Below, piece by piece: positions 1 to 5,858 of a stretch of DNA of 10,559 nt (the stretch's first letter is position 1; every line of letters starts with the position of its first letter). The stretch lies in NCBI GenBank assembly GCA_035604685.1, contig DATNIB010000042.1:1-10559 (forward strand), in the 5' to 3' direction. The notes beneath the pieces were generated by a model. That model ran no database searches and was not told where the DNA came from. It was given only the letters and a program-made list of their open reading frames with translations. The DNA comes from DATNIB01 sp035604685. Its GTDB lineage: Bacteria; Actinomycetota; Acidimicrobiia; Acidimicrobiales; RAAP-2. The position numbers and the translations under genes were made by a program.

Positions 1-45
1 TCGCTCACCAGGATCGACATGTCCTTCGGATGGCGAAGGAGCCCC

Positions 46-74
46 TTGTCGCCGTCGGAACTCGGCGGTAGGTT
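46..74 (+). promoter_or_regulatory. Predicted promoter of the whiB-like gene
   Basis: A -35-like TTGTCG (46-51) is followed, after a 17-base spacer, by a -10-like TAGGTT (69-74). This fits the actinobacterial housekeeping pattern TTGAC-N17/18-TANNNT well. Transcription would begin near 80-82 and give a leader of about 60 nt before the GTG at 142. The promoter lies downstream of the ATG at 19, which argues against that upstream start. It is a prediction from sequence only. Confidence 0.5.
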
Positions 75-127
75 GCTCCCGCGAGGCGATTGGCCGAGGG
101 AGTGTCCAGTCCCGGGATCGCCCGAGC

Positions 128-134
128 GAGGAGG
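128..134 (+). promoter_or_regulatory. Ribosome binding site deciding the whiB-like start
   Basis: GAGGAGG at 128-134 sits 7 nt before the GTG at 142. It is part of a longer purine run (128-138). It is the only strong Shine-Dalgarno-like match near either candidate start, so it favours the 87-aa protein over a 128-aa version starting at ATG 19. Confidence 0.6.
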
Positions 135-141
135 GGGGTCG

Positions 142-405
142 GTGGTTGCCACCCGCACCGAGCAGTCCTGGCACCTGAAGGCCGCGTGCCGTGGTCCACA
201 GGCCGAGGTCTTCTTCCCTCCCGCCGGCATCGAGCGAAAAGAGGAGCGGCTCGACCGCGAGGAGGCCGCCAAGGGGATCTGTAGGACCTGTGCGGTTCGC
301 CTCCCCTGCCTCGACTACGCGATCAGCATCCGCGAGCCGCACGGGATCTGGGGCGGTCTGAACGAGATGGAGCGCAAGTTGCTTATGGAGCGCCGGGCCG
401 GCTGA
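142..405 (+). CDS. WhiB-family iron-sulfur transcriptional regulator
   Basis: This 87-aa protein has the full WhiB/Wbl signature: four cysteines at about residues 16, 47, 50 and 56 (C-X30-C-X2-C-X5-C) and the turn motif GIWGG at 68-72, followed by a short basic tail (ERKLLMERR). Wbl proteins bind a [4Fe-4S] cluster through these cysteines, and many act with the primary sigma factor to control transcription in response to redox, nitric oxide or developmental cues. The GTG start at 142 is preferred because it has GAGGAGG 7 nt upstream and a predicted promoter at 46-74. The in-frame ATG at 19 would add 41 residues with no Wbl similarity. The sequence around the cysteines does not let me assign a WhiB1-7 subclass, so no symbol is given. 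The gene is convergent with the VKOR gene. Confidence 0.9.
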   Translation: MVATRTEQSWHLKAACRGPQAEVFFPPAGIERKEERLDREEAAKGICRTCAVRLPCLDYAISIREPHGIWGGLNEMERKLLMERRAG

Positions 406-443
406 GCCGGTCCGGGCGAACCGGGGCGAACCGGGGCCTCAGC
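395..443. terminator. Inverted repeats between the convergent whiB-like and VKOR genes
   Basis: Two mutually exclusive pairings are possible. One is a local hairpin with arms 395-402 and 406-413 (one G.U pair) whose loop is the whiB-like TGA stop. The other is a longer-range pairing of GCTGAG (401-406) with CTCAGC (438-443), which contains the stop codons of both genes. There is no T-tract, so this is not a classical intrinsic terminator. A bidirectional transcription-end structure is inferred from position and symmetry. Confidence 0.3.
417..436. repeat. Two-copy 10-bp tandem repeat (CGAACCGGGG)
   Basis: CGAACCGGGG occurs at 417-426 and again at 427-436, in the 33-nt gap between the whiB-like stop and the VKOR stop. 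It falls in the intervening segment of the longer-range inverted repeat. With only two copies it may be a slippage product with no function. Confidence 0.6.
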
Positions 444-1017
444 GCCTCGCCGACCGCGGCAGCCGGTCGCTCGCCGGTCGTCCGTTGCCTGAATGCTCGC
501 CGCGGCGCCCCGCCCCGCCCGACGCGGCCCCCGCCGACTCCCGCTGGCCCCAGCCGAGCATCGCCGGCACCGTCTGCACCACGAGGACGAACAGCGCGAA
601 CGTGACGACGTGCACGGCGGTGCACCAGATGCAGATGGCGCCGATGATCAAGAGTTCGGCAGACACCAGATAGAGGGCGAAGCACATGCCGAGCCCGAGC
701 AGTGCCAAGCGGGCCATATGGATGCGCCGATCCGCCGAGCGCCAGGCGGCCGGCAGGTTGCACGCGGTGACGGCGACGTAGAACGCCAGGCCGAGGACGG
801 CGACCGGGATGTGCAGGAAGTACGACTGCGCGCTGGTCGTCACCTTCTGGCAGTTGATCGGGCCCGAGTCCGAGCACACGAGCGGTGCCTTGCTGAAGTG
901 CGTGATGGTCAGATACGTCGCGATGGCGAGGCCGAGGAGGGAGAGCGCGAGGGCCAGGCGGGCGCGCCAACGCGCCGGCGGTTGGACGCCGTCGACGGGC
1001 TCGGGAACGTGGGTCAT
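439..1017 (-). CDS. Vitamin K epoxide reductase (VKOR) family membrane protein
   Basis: This 192-aa integral membrane protein carries the VKOR hallmarks. A loop cysteine pair lies at about residues 48 and 56 (C-X7-C), and a quinone-site CIWC lies at 129-132. Hydrophobic segments cover about 20-40, 66-87, 101-128 and 133-152, giving the expected membrane bundle. The C-terminal tail (about 155-192) is hydrophilic and rich in Arg and Gly. Bacterial VKOR homologues replace DsbB: they pass electrons from an extracytoplasmic thioredoxin-fold oxidase to membrane quinone and so drive disulfide formation in exported proteins. The upstream gene encodes a CPYC thioredoxin-like protein 49 nt away on the same strand, a fitting partner (compare the mycobacterial pair Rv2968c/Rv2969c). 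The ATG at 1017 is chosen because a start at 1149 would overlap that gene by about 80 nt with no VKOR similarity. The SD is weak, a GAGG about 10 nt upstream. Confidence 0.88.
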   Translation of the reverse strand: MTHVPEPVDGVQPPARWRARLALALSLLGLAIATYLTITHFSKAPLVCSDSGPINCQKVTTSAQSYFLHIPVAVLGLAFYVAVTACNLPAAWRSADRRIHMARLALLGLGMCFALYLVSAELLIIGAICIWCTAVHVVTFALFVLVVQTVPAMLGWGQRESAGAASGGAGRRGEHSGNGRPASDRLPRSARR

Positions 1018-1066
1018 AGCGGAGGAACCTCGCGCCGGTGCCGGGACGGAGTGCGCGGCGCTCGGG

Positions 1067-2212
1067 TCAGGACAGCTTGAGCGCCTTGGCGGCGGCCACC
1101 ACGCCCTTGCTCGTGCAGACCCCCGCCGGCTGCTGCCCGGTGATCGCACAGATGCTGGCGGTCAGGTAGTTGGCGCTGGCGATGATGGCCTGGGTCACCG
1201 GGCTCTTGGCGTTGCTCAGCGTGCTCGCGATCTCGTCGCGCGTCAGGCCCTGCAACAGGCTCGGTGGATAGCTGGTCGACGAGAGCACCTTGTTGCCGAT
1301 GTCGATGAACGGGAACCCGTTCGCCCCCTGTTGGAGCGAAGCCGGGAAGTACGTGCTGGAGTCGTACTTGTTGACGAGCGCCGCCTCGTTGCCCTTGAAC
1401 TGCTGGAGAATCGTGTACCCGGTGCCCGAGCTGTTCACCTGGTTGCTCTCGTACTCCTGGGGCCGGAAGACGATGTACTTGCTGGTGTAGGTGGCGTGGA
1501 AGAACGTGAACGTCTGGGTGTTGGGGAACACGTCCGTGCTGCTCGAGACCATGTTGTCCAGGCCCTTGAAGGTGCCGAAGCGCGAGAGGGCGGTGATGAT
1601 TGACCACCGCTCGGCGGCGCAGTAGGGGCAGTACTCGGCGCCGTAGTAGTAGACGCCGGGCAGCGAGGTCCCACTGGCGGCCTTGAACGTGAGCGGCGGC
1701 TGTCCCTTGATCACGATGGGCGGGGTGAGCGGGGCGACCGAGGACGACACGCCGACGGCGTCGAACACCGAAGCGGGGACCTGGCTGACCTGCTGGACGA
1801 TCGCCGACGAGGTCACAGAGGCCGGCGGGCCGCTCGACGCCGTGGTGTTGCCACCGGTGATCTTCACCACCACCAGCACGACCACGATCACGAGGACGAG
1901 GACGACCGCGCCCCAGGTGAGGAGCGAGGTGGGCGACCGGCGCGGCCTGGCCGCGCGAGCCGCAGGCCGGGAGCCGTTCCGACCCGGGCCGCGTCCGGGG
2001 GCGCCGCGTGAGCCGCGGCGTGCCGGTTGGTTGGGCCGGCGGCCGGCGGTGCTGGCCCGCTGCTGATCGGCGCGGGTGGCCGATCGTGAGGCTCCGTTGC
2101 GACCCCCCTGCAGAGCTTGCCGGCCGGCCTCCCGGGCGTTGACCGGACGGCTCATCTGCTTGCTGCGTTCCTTGTCCGCTCCCGTGTTCTGCGGAGTGGG
2201 GTCCTTCGGCAT
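1067..2212 (-). CDS. Membrane-anchored thioredoxin-fold DUF929 protein, probable VKOR partner
   Basis: The 381-aa product has three parts. Residues 1-93 form a low-complexity, strongly basic tail (Arg, Gly, Ala, Pro, Gln). One transmembrane helix spans about 96-117. The rest is an extracytoplasmic domain. Within that domain, YYGAEYCPYCAAERW (188-202) contains a thioredoxin-type CPYC (195-198), and the sequence after it is the DUF929 type known mainly from archaea and some actinobacteria. A second cysteine pair lies near the C-terminus (about 355 and 366). The role is inferred as a thiol-disulfide oxidoreductase re-oxidised by the VKOR encoded 49 nt downstream. The ATG at 2212 has TTGAGG about 6 nt upstream. 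An in-frame GTG at 2260 lacks an SD and would add 16 residues. Predicted topology puts the basic tail in the cytoplasm. The substrate is unknown. Confidence 0.82.
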   Translation of the reverse strand: MPKDPTPQNTGADKERSKQMSRPVNAREAGRQALQGGRNGASRSATRADQQRASTAGRRPNQPARRGSRGAPGRGPGRNGSRPAARAARPRRSPTSLLTWGAVVLVLVIVVVLVVVKITGGNTTASSGPPASVTSSAIVQQVSQVPASVFDAVGVSSSVAPLTPPIVIKGQPPLTFKAASGTSLPGVYYYGAEYCPYCAAERWSIITALSRFGTFKGLDNMVSSSTDVFPNTQTFTFFHATYTSKYIVFRPQEYESNQVNSSGTGYTILQQFKGNEAALVNKYDSSTYFPASLQQGANGFPFIDIGNKVLSSTSYPPSLLQGLTRDEIASTLSNAKSPVTQAIIASANYLTASICAITGQQPAGVCTSKGVVAAAKALKLS

Positions 2213-2397
2213 GGTGAACCTCAACGGGTTGTCGGTCGGGGCGGAGCGCCGGCGGAGCACGTCCAGTTCGGCGTCGGCTCGCGGCCAAGCGTAGACCAGG
2301 GGGAAAACGGGCGGCCGTCGTCAAAGGACCGCGGCCGCTAAGAATTGCCTAAGCACACTCTGGAGCCACCGGGACGCTGCCCAAGGACCGCATTGGG

Positions 2398-2403
2398 TAG
2401 CCT
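2398..2403 (+). promoter_or_regulatory. Possible -10 element for a leaderless NUDIX transcript
   Basis: TAGCCT fits TANNNT and ends 8 nt before the GTG at 2412. Transcription could therefore start at or next to the start codon, which would explain the lack of an SD. No convincing -35 is seen at 16-18 nt. The remaining intergenic DNA (2213-2397) shows no other feature I can support. Confidence 0.25.
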
Positions 2404-2411
2404 CGGGACTC

Positions 2412-3224
2412 GTGGACGTACCGGTCCGGCCCGCGGCCACCGTGATGTTGGTGAGGGACGGGGAAGCTGGCACCGAGCCGCTCGAGGTGCTCATGGTGCG
2501 CCGGAGCCTCGAGTCCAACTTCGTGAGCGGCGCCTACGTCTTTCCGGGCGGGGCACTCGACCCGAGCGACGCCGATGCGGAGCCGCTCTGTGCCGGCCGA
2601 ACCGACGCGGTCGCCAGCGCCCTGCTCAAGGTCGATCGGGGCGGCTTGGCCTACTGGGTGGCGGCACTGCGCGAGTGTTTCGAGGAGGCGGGCGTCCTCC
2701 TCGCCTATCGGGCCGATGGGGCGTTGCTTTCCTTCGGTGACCCCGACGAGGAGCGGCGCTTCGTCGAGTACCGGCGCGCGCTCAACACCGGAGAGCTCTC
2801 ACTGGGCGCCCTCTGCGAGCGGGAGTCGCTCACGCTCGCCTGCGATCGCGTCTTCTACTTCGCGCACTGGATCACCCCCGAAGGGGGTCCCCGTCGCTAC
2901 GACACGAGGTTCTTCGTGGCTCCGGCCCCCCCGGGGCAGCGTCCGGTGCACGACGCCGCGGAGACCATCGCGTCGATGTGGGTCCGCCCGGGCGATGCGC
3001 TCGCTCGCTACGAGGCCAAGGAGATCCAACTGGTGCTGCCCACGCTGCGGAACCTCCGGGCGATCGGGCGGTTCCCGACCAGCGCCGCGCTCCTCGACGA
3101 CGTGGCGCGCCAGGCGACGGTGCGCACCGTGGCCCCGCGCCTCGTGAGCGACGCGTCCGGCACCCGCCTCCTGCTGCCGGGCGACCACGGCGACGAGATC
3201 GTCGACCGGGCCAACCTCCGCTGA
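2412..3224 (+). CDS. NUDIX hydrolase, NUDT7/NUDT19-like type
   Basis: This 270-aa protein has an N-terminal strand RPAATVMLVRDG (6-17), then FPGGALDP (44-51), and the NUDIX catalytic helix RECFEEAGVLL (87-97). The REXXEEXG core (R87, E88, E91, E92, G94) is intact, with Glu available for the metal ion. The segment between the glycine and the helix is about 40 residues, much longer than the canonical five. This expanded NUDIX box is seen in NUDT19-type proteins, some of which cleave acyl-CoA diphosphates. The actual substrate cannot be read from the sequence. The C-terminal part contains RRYDTRFFVAP (161-171), also typical of this branch. The GTG at 2412 is preferred because the conserved RPAATV strand starts at residue 6. 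No clear SD is visible. The gene is one base upstream of the MBL-fold gene and very likely co-transcribed with it. Confidence 0.85.
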   Translation: MDVPVRPAATVMLVRDGEAGTEPLEVLMVRRSLESNFVSGAYVFPGGALDPSDADAEPLCAGRTDAVASALLKVDRGGLAYWVAALRECFEEAGVLLAYRADGALLSFGDPDEERRFVEYRRALNTGELSLGALCERESLTLACDRVFYFAHWITPEGGPRRYDTRFFVAPAPPGQRPVHDAAETIASMWVRPGDALARYEAKEIQLVLPTLRNLRAIGRFPTSAALLDDVARQATVRTVAPRLVSDASGTRLLLPGDHGDEIVDRANLR

Positions 3225-3225
3225 G

Positions 3226-4170
3226 GTGCCGGCACCAGACGACCGCCGACCGGCCATCCCGGCGGTGCGAGCGGTTCCCGACCTGGGCTCGGGCCCGGCC
3301 ATCGCCGTTGGTCAGGTGGTGTCGCTCGCCCCCGGCCTCGGACGGCTGACCGCGCCCAACCCGTCGTTCATGACGGGCCCGGGGACCAACACCTACCTGG
3401 TCGGGACGACCGACGTCGCCGTCGTCGACCCCGGGCCCGTGCTGGAGTCGCACCATCGGGCGATCGTCGACTCGGTGGGCGAGCGTGGGGGAACCATCCG
3501 GTGGGTCCTCGTCACCCACCACCACGTCGACCACGCGCCCGGCGCGGCCGCGGTGGCGGCTGCGGCGGGGGTCGAGGTGATCGGCTTCGCTCCCGTCGGG
3601 TCCTTCGTGCCGGACCGGCGGGTGGAGGACGGGTGGGTGCTCCGGGGTCCGGACTTCTCGCTGCGCGCCGTGCACACGCCGGGCCACGCGTCGGACCACC
3701 TCTGCTGGCTGCTCGAAGAGGAGGGGATGCTGCTGTCCGGCGACCACGTGATGCAGGGGTCGACCGTCGTGATCCGTCCCCCCGACGGCGACATGGCCAC
3801 CTACCTGGCCAGCCTCCGACGGCTCCTGCGGCCGGATTCGGGCTTCAGCGCGATCGCCCCGGGCCACGGCCGGGTCATCGCCGATCCCGAAGCGGTGATC
3901 TCGGGCATCGTGGATCACCGCCTCGGCCGGGAGGAGGTGGTCGCGGCGGCGCTGGCGGAGCGGGGCCACGGGAAGATCGACGACCTCTTGGCCACCGTCT
4001 ACGCCGACGTCGGCCCGGCCGCGCGGGTGGTGGCGCGCTACTCGCTCTGGGCCCACCTCTTGAAGTTGGCCGCCGACGGCCGGGCCCGCGGACCCGCGGG
4101 CGACGGCACGGATCCGAACACCAACGGGCTTGACGCCACCTGGCGGGCGACGGCGAACACGCTCGCCTGA
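3226..4170 (+). CDS. Metallo-beta-lactamase-fold hydrolase, LACTB2-like
   Basis: This 314-aa MBL-fold protein has GPGTNTYLVG (51-60), then the metal motif THHHVDH, which supplies H98, H100, D102 and H103. Further ligands follow: H154 in TPGH, D173 in SGDH, and H214 in PGHG. The set matches a two-metal hydrolase. The GPGTNTYLV segment and C-terminal helical region are those of the LACTB2 group, whose human member is an endoribonuclease; other MBL enzymes with this layout are thioesterases or glyoxalase II-like. RNase or hydrolase activity is therefore plausible but not assigned. The GTG start at 3226 lies one base after the TGA of the NUDIX gene (TGAGGTG), a layout expected for translational coupling. 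The gene ends 7 nt from the convergent Mrp gene, and its stop codon lies inside an inverted repeat. Confidence 0.85.
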   Translation: MPAPDDRRPAIPAVRAVPDLGSGPAIAVGQVVSLAPGLGRLTAPNPSFMTGPGTNTYLVGTTDVAVVDPGPVLESHHRAIVDSVGERGGTIRWVLVTHHHVDHAPGAAAVAAAAGVEVIGFAPVGSFVPDRRVEDGWVLRGPDFSLRAVHTPGHASDHLCWLLEEEGMLLSGDHVMQGSTVVIRPPDGDMATYLASLRRLLRPDSGFSAIAPGHGRVIADPEAVISGIVDHRLGREEVVAAALAERGHGKIDDLLATVYADVGPAARVVARYSLWAHLLKLAADGRARGPAGDGTDPNTNGLDATWRATANTLA

Positions 4171-4182
4171 GCGCCGCTCAGG
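4166..4182. terminator. Inverted repeat containing both stop codons of the MBL/Mrp convergent pair
   Basis: CCTGAGC (4166-4172) and GCTCAGG (4176-4182) are perfect complements around a GCC loop. The MBL stop TGA (4168-4170) and the Mrp stop (4178-4180, minus strand) occupy mirrored places in the arms. There is no T-tract. A bidirectional transcription-end hairpin is possible; TGA/TCA symmetry itself contributes three of the seven pairs. Confidence 0.35.
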
Positions 4183-5392
4183 TCGTCGAACCGCCGACCG
4201 CGCCCCCTGCCTCGACCGGACCACCGGCCACCGCCGCCTCGACCCGGTCGAGGAGCCGGGCCGTGCAGCCCGAGGTCTCGATCACCGGTGCGACCTCTTC
4301 GGCCACGGTGCGCGCCAGCTCGGCGAAGACGCCCGCCAGCTCGCCGTCGCCGCCGGCCACCGGTCGGCCCGTGTCGCCGCCCGAGGCCAGGTCGGGGTGG
4401 AGGGGGATGCTCCCGATGAGCGGCACCCCGATCTCGTCGGCCAGCCGCTGCCCCCCGCCCGACCCGAACAGCGCGTAGCTGGTGCCGTGCTCGCAGGTGA
4501 AGTCGCTCATGTTCTCGACCACCCCGCTGACGCGCAGGTAGCCCTTGCGCGCCATGTCGGCGGCCCGGGCGGCCACCAGTTGCGCCGCCAGCGGCGGGGT
4601 CGTGACGACCAGCAGCTCGGTGCGCGGCAAGAGGCGGGCCAGGCCCATTTGGATGTCGCCCGTCCCGGGGGGCAGGTCGATCAAGAGGTAGCTGGGGTTG
4701 CCCCAGTCGGCGTCTTGCAGGAACTGCTGGACGGCCCGGTTGAGCACGAGGCCCCGCCACATGATGGCCTTGTCCTCCTCGGCCAGGAACCCCATCGAGA
4801 GGACGCGCAGGAGGCCCGGTTCGACGGCGAGCTCCTGGGGGACCATCTTCCCGCCGCGGGCCTCGATGCCGCCGTCCATGCCGAGCAGGCGCGGGACGGA
4901 GAACCCCCAGATGTCGGCGTCGAGCACGCCCACCTCGAGGCCGCGTCGGGCCAGGGCGACCGCCAGGTTGACCGTGACCGAGGACTTCCCGACCCCGCCC
5001 TTGCCCGACGCGATGGCGAGGACCCGGGTGGTGGCCGGCACGGCGGTGGCCGGGGCCCCCTCGCGCGCCTTCCAGCGGGCCCGGGCCATCAGCGCGGCCC
5101 GGGACTCAGCGTCCATCTCGGTCGTTCTCACCTCGACCGTTTCCACACCCGGGATGGAAGACAGGCGGGCCACGACGTCGTGCTCCAACTGGTTGCGCAG
5201 GGGGCAGGCGGCGATGGTGAGGGCCACCTCGGCCACCACGGCGCCGGCGGCCGAGATCGTGATGGAGGGCACCATGCCGAGGTCGACCACGTTGTCGCCG
5301 AGCTCGGGGTCGATGACGGCCCGCAACGCCTCGCGCAGCTCGGCCTCTCCTGGTCGGCCGGAGCGGCCGCGCTGGTGCGTCCCGGCAGCCAT
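4178..5392 (-). CDS. mrp: Mrp/ApbC-family iron-sulfur cluster carrier ATPase
   Basis: The 404-aa protein has two domains. An N-terminal MIP18/DUF59 domain (about 15-95) contains the DPE of AVIDPELGDNVVDLG and C63 in ACPLR. The C-terminal Mrp/NBP35 P-loop ATPase (about 122-370) shows the deviant Walker A GKGGVGKSS (130-138), DADIWGFSVPRLLG (158-171) and LLIDLPPGTGD (236-246). Such proteins bind and transfer Fe-S clusters in the cytosol in an ATP-dependent way. In ApbC a C-terminal CXXC is needed for cluster binding. Here the equivalent place reads FTCEHG (298-303), so only one cysteine (C300) remains. The ATG at 5392 is chosen because a -10-like TAGGAT lies 7 nt upstream, suggesting a leaderless mRNA, and the DUF59 domain starts soon after. 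A GTG at 5455 would extend into the divergent promoter region. The gene diverges from the A-type carrier gene. Confidence 0.88.
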   Translation of the reverse strand: MAAGTHQRGRSGRPGEAELREALRAVIDPELGDNVVDLGMVPSITISAAGAVVAEVALTIAACPLRNQLEHDVVARLSSIPGVETVEVRTTEMDAESRAALMARARWKAREGAPATAVPATTRVLAIASGKGGVGKSSVTVNLAVALARRGLEVGVLDADIWGFSVPRLLGMDGGIEARGGKMVPQELAVEPGLLRVLSMGFLAEEDKAIMWRGLVLNRAVQQFLQDADWGNPSYLLIDLPPGTGDIQMGLARLLPRTELLVVTTPPLAAQLVAARAADMARKGYLRVSGVVENMSDFTCEHGTSYALFGSGGGQRLADEIGVPLIGSIPLHPDLASGGDTGRPVAGGDGELAGVFAELARTVAEEVAPVIETSGCTARLLDRVEAAVAGGPVEAGGAVGGSTT

Positions 5393-5399
5393 GGACCCG

Positions 5400-5405
5400 A
5401 TCCTA
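5400..5405 (-). promoter_or_regulatory. -10 element for a probable leaderless mrp transcript
   Basis: TAGGAT on the minus strand is followed by 7 nt and then the ATG at 5392, a typical actinobacterial leaderless arrangement. No clear -35 is visible. Confidence 0.45.
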
Positions 5406-5436
5406 CCTGGGTCGATGTGATGGCCGGCCGGACCAC

Positions 5437-5442
5437 TAACAT
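5437..5442 (+). promoter_or_regulatory. -10 element for the A-type Fe-S carrier gene
   Basis: TAACAT fits TANNNT and would give a start near 5449, with a leader of about 47 nt containing the RBS at 5481-5487. The -35 region is weak. It is divergent from, and 31 nt from, the mrp -10. Confidence 0.4.
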
Positions 5443-5480
5443 GGTTCGGGTCCACGCGACAGGGCGCGACCGGCGCTCAC

Positions 5481-5487
5481 AAGGAGG
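5481..5487 (+). promoter_or_regulatory. Ribosome binding site of the A-type Fe-S carrier gene
   Basis: AAGGAGG lies 8 nt before the ATG at 5496. It is one of the best SD matches in the window and fixes the start at 5496 rather than the second ATG at 5502. Confidence 0.75.
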
Positions 5488-5495
5488 CACCCCCG

Positions 5496-5858
5496 ATGGC
5501 TATGGCGACCTCGGTACGGATCGGCAAGAAGCCCGCTCCGGTGACCCTCACCGACGGCGCCACCGCCAAGGTGGCCGAGCTCCTGGCCCAAGAGGACGGG
5601 GCCGAGCTGGCGCTGCGCGTGGCCGTGCGTCCCGGCGGGTGCTCGGGCTACAGCTACGAGATGTTCTTCGACACCGAGGTGGCCGACGACGACATCGTCC
5701 GCGAGTTCGGCTCGGTCCGGGTGGTCGTCGACCCGACGAGCGCGGAGCTGCTGACGGGCGCCACCCTCGACTACAGCGACGGCCTGCAGGACTCGGGGTT
5801 CCACATCACGAACCCCAACGCCACCCGGACGTGTGGCTGCGGCTCCTCCTTCAGCTGA
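5496..5858 (+). CDS. HesB/IscA/ErpA-family iron-sulfur cluster carrier
   Basis: This 120-aa A-type carrier has the three invariant cysteines of the family: C49 in GGCSGYSY, and C113 and C115 in the C-terminal CGCGSSF. Its length is usual (105-125 aa). A-type proteins accept [2Fe-2S] or [4Fe-4S] clusters from the SUF or ISC scaffold and deliver them to apo-enzymes in the cytosol. Actinobacteria commonly encode an ErpA-like protein of this type, but the sequence alone does not separate ErpA, SufA and IscA, so no symbol is given. The ATG at 5496 has AAGGAGG at 5481-5487. The gene diverges from mrp, another Fe-S carrier, and its 3' end overlaps the next gene, which encodes an Fe-S protein. That context fits cluster delivery, though a specific client relationship is inference. 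Confidence 0.92.
   Translation: MAMATSVRIGKKPAPVTLTDGATAKVAELLAQEDGAELALRVAVRPGGCSGYSYEMFFDTEVADDDIVREFGSVRVVVDPTSAELLTGATLDYSDGLQDSGFHITNPNATRTCGCGSSFS

Noticed and set aside
19..141. N-terminal extension of the WhiB-like protein from ATG 19
   Set aside because: It precedes the predicted promoter, has no SD, and adds sequence unlike any Wbl protein; GTG 142 has a strong SD.
1014..2324. 436-codon minus-strand frame overlapping the DUF929 gene
   Set aside because: Low-complexity Arg/His/Gln-rich translation of the same DNA in another frame, while the chosen frame has CPYC and a membrane helix.
2291..2325. TTTGAC and TACGCT on the minus strand as a DUF929 promoter
   Set aside because: The spacer is about 25 nt, too long for a normal sigma-70-type promoter.
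4130..5830. Long open plus-strand frame running through mrp into the Fe-S fusion gene
   Set aside because: Over mrp it is the antisense shadow of a conserved ATPase, with Arg/Gly/His-rich composition typical of high-GC off-frame translation. Only the part after about 5831 matches a protein family.
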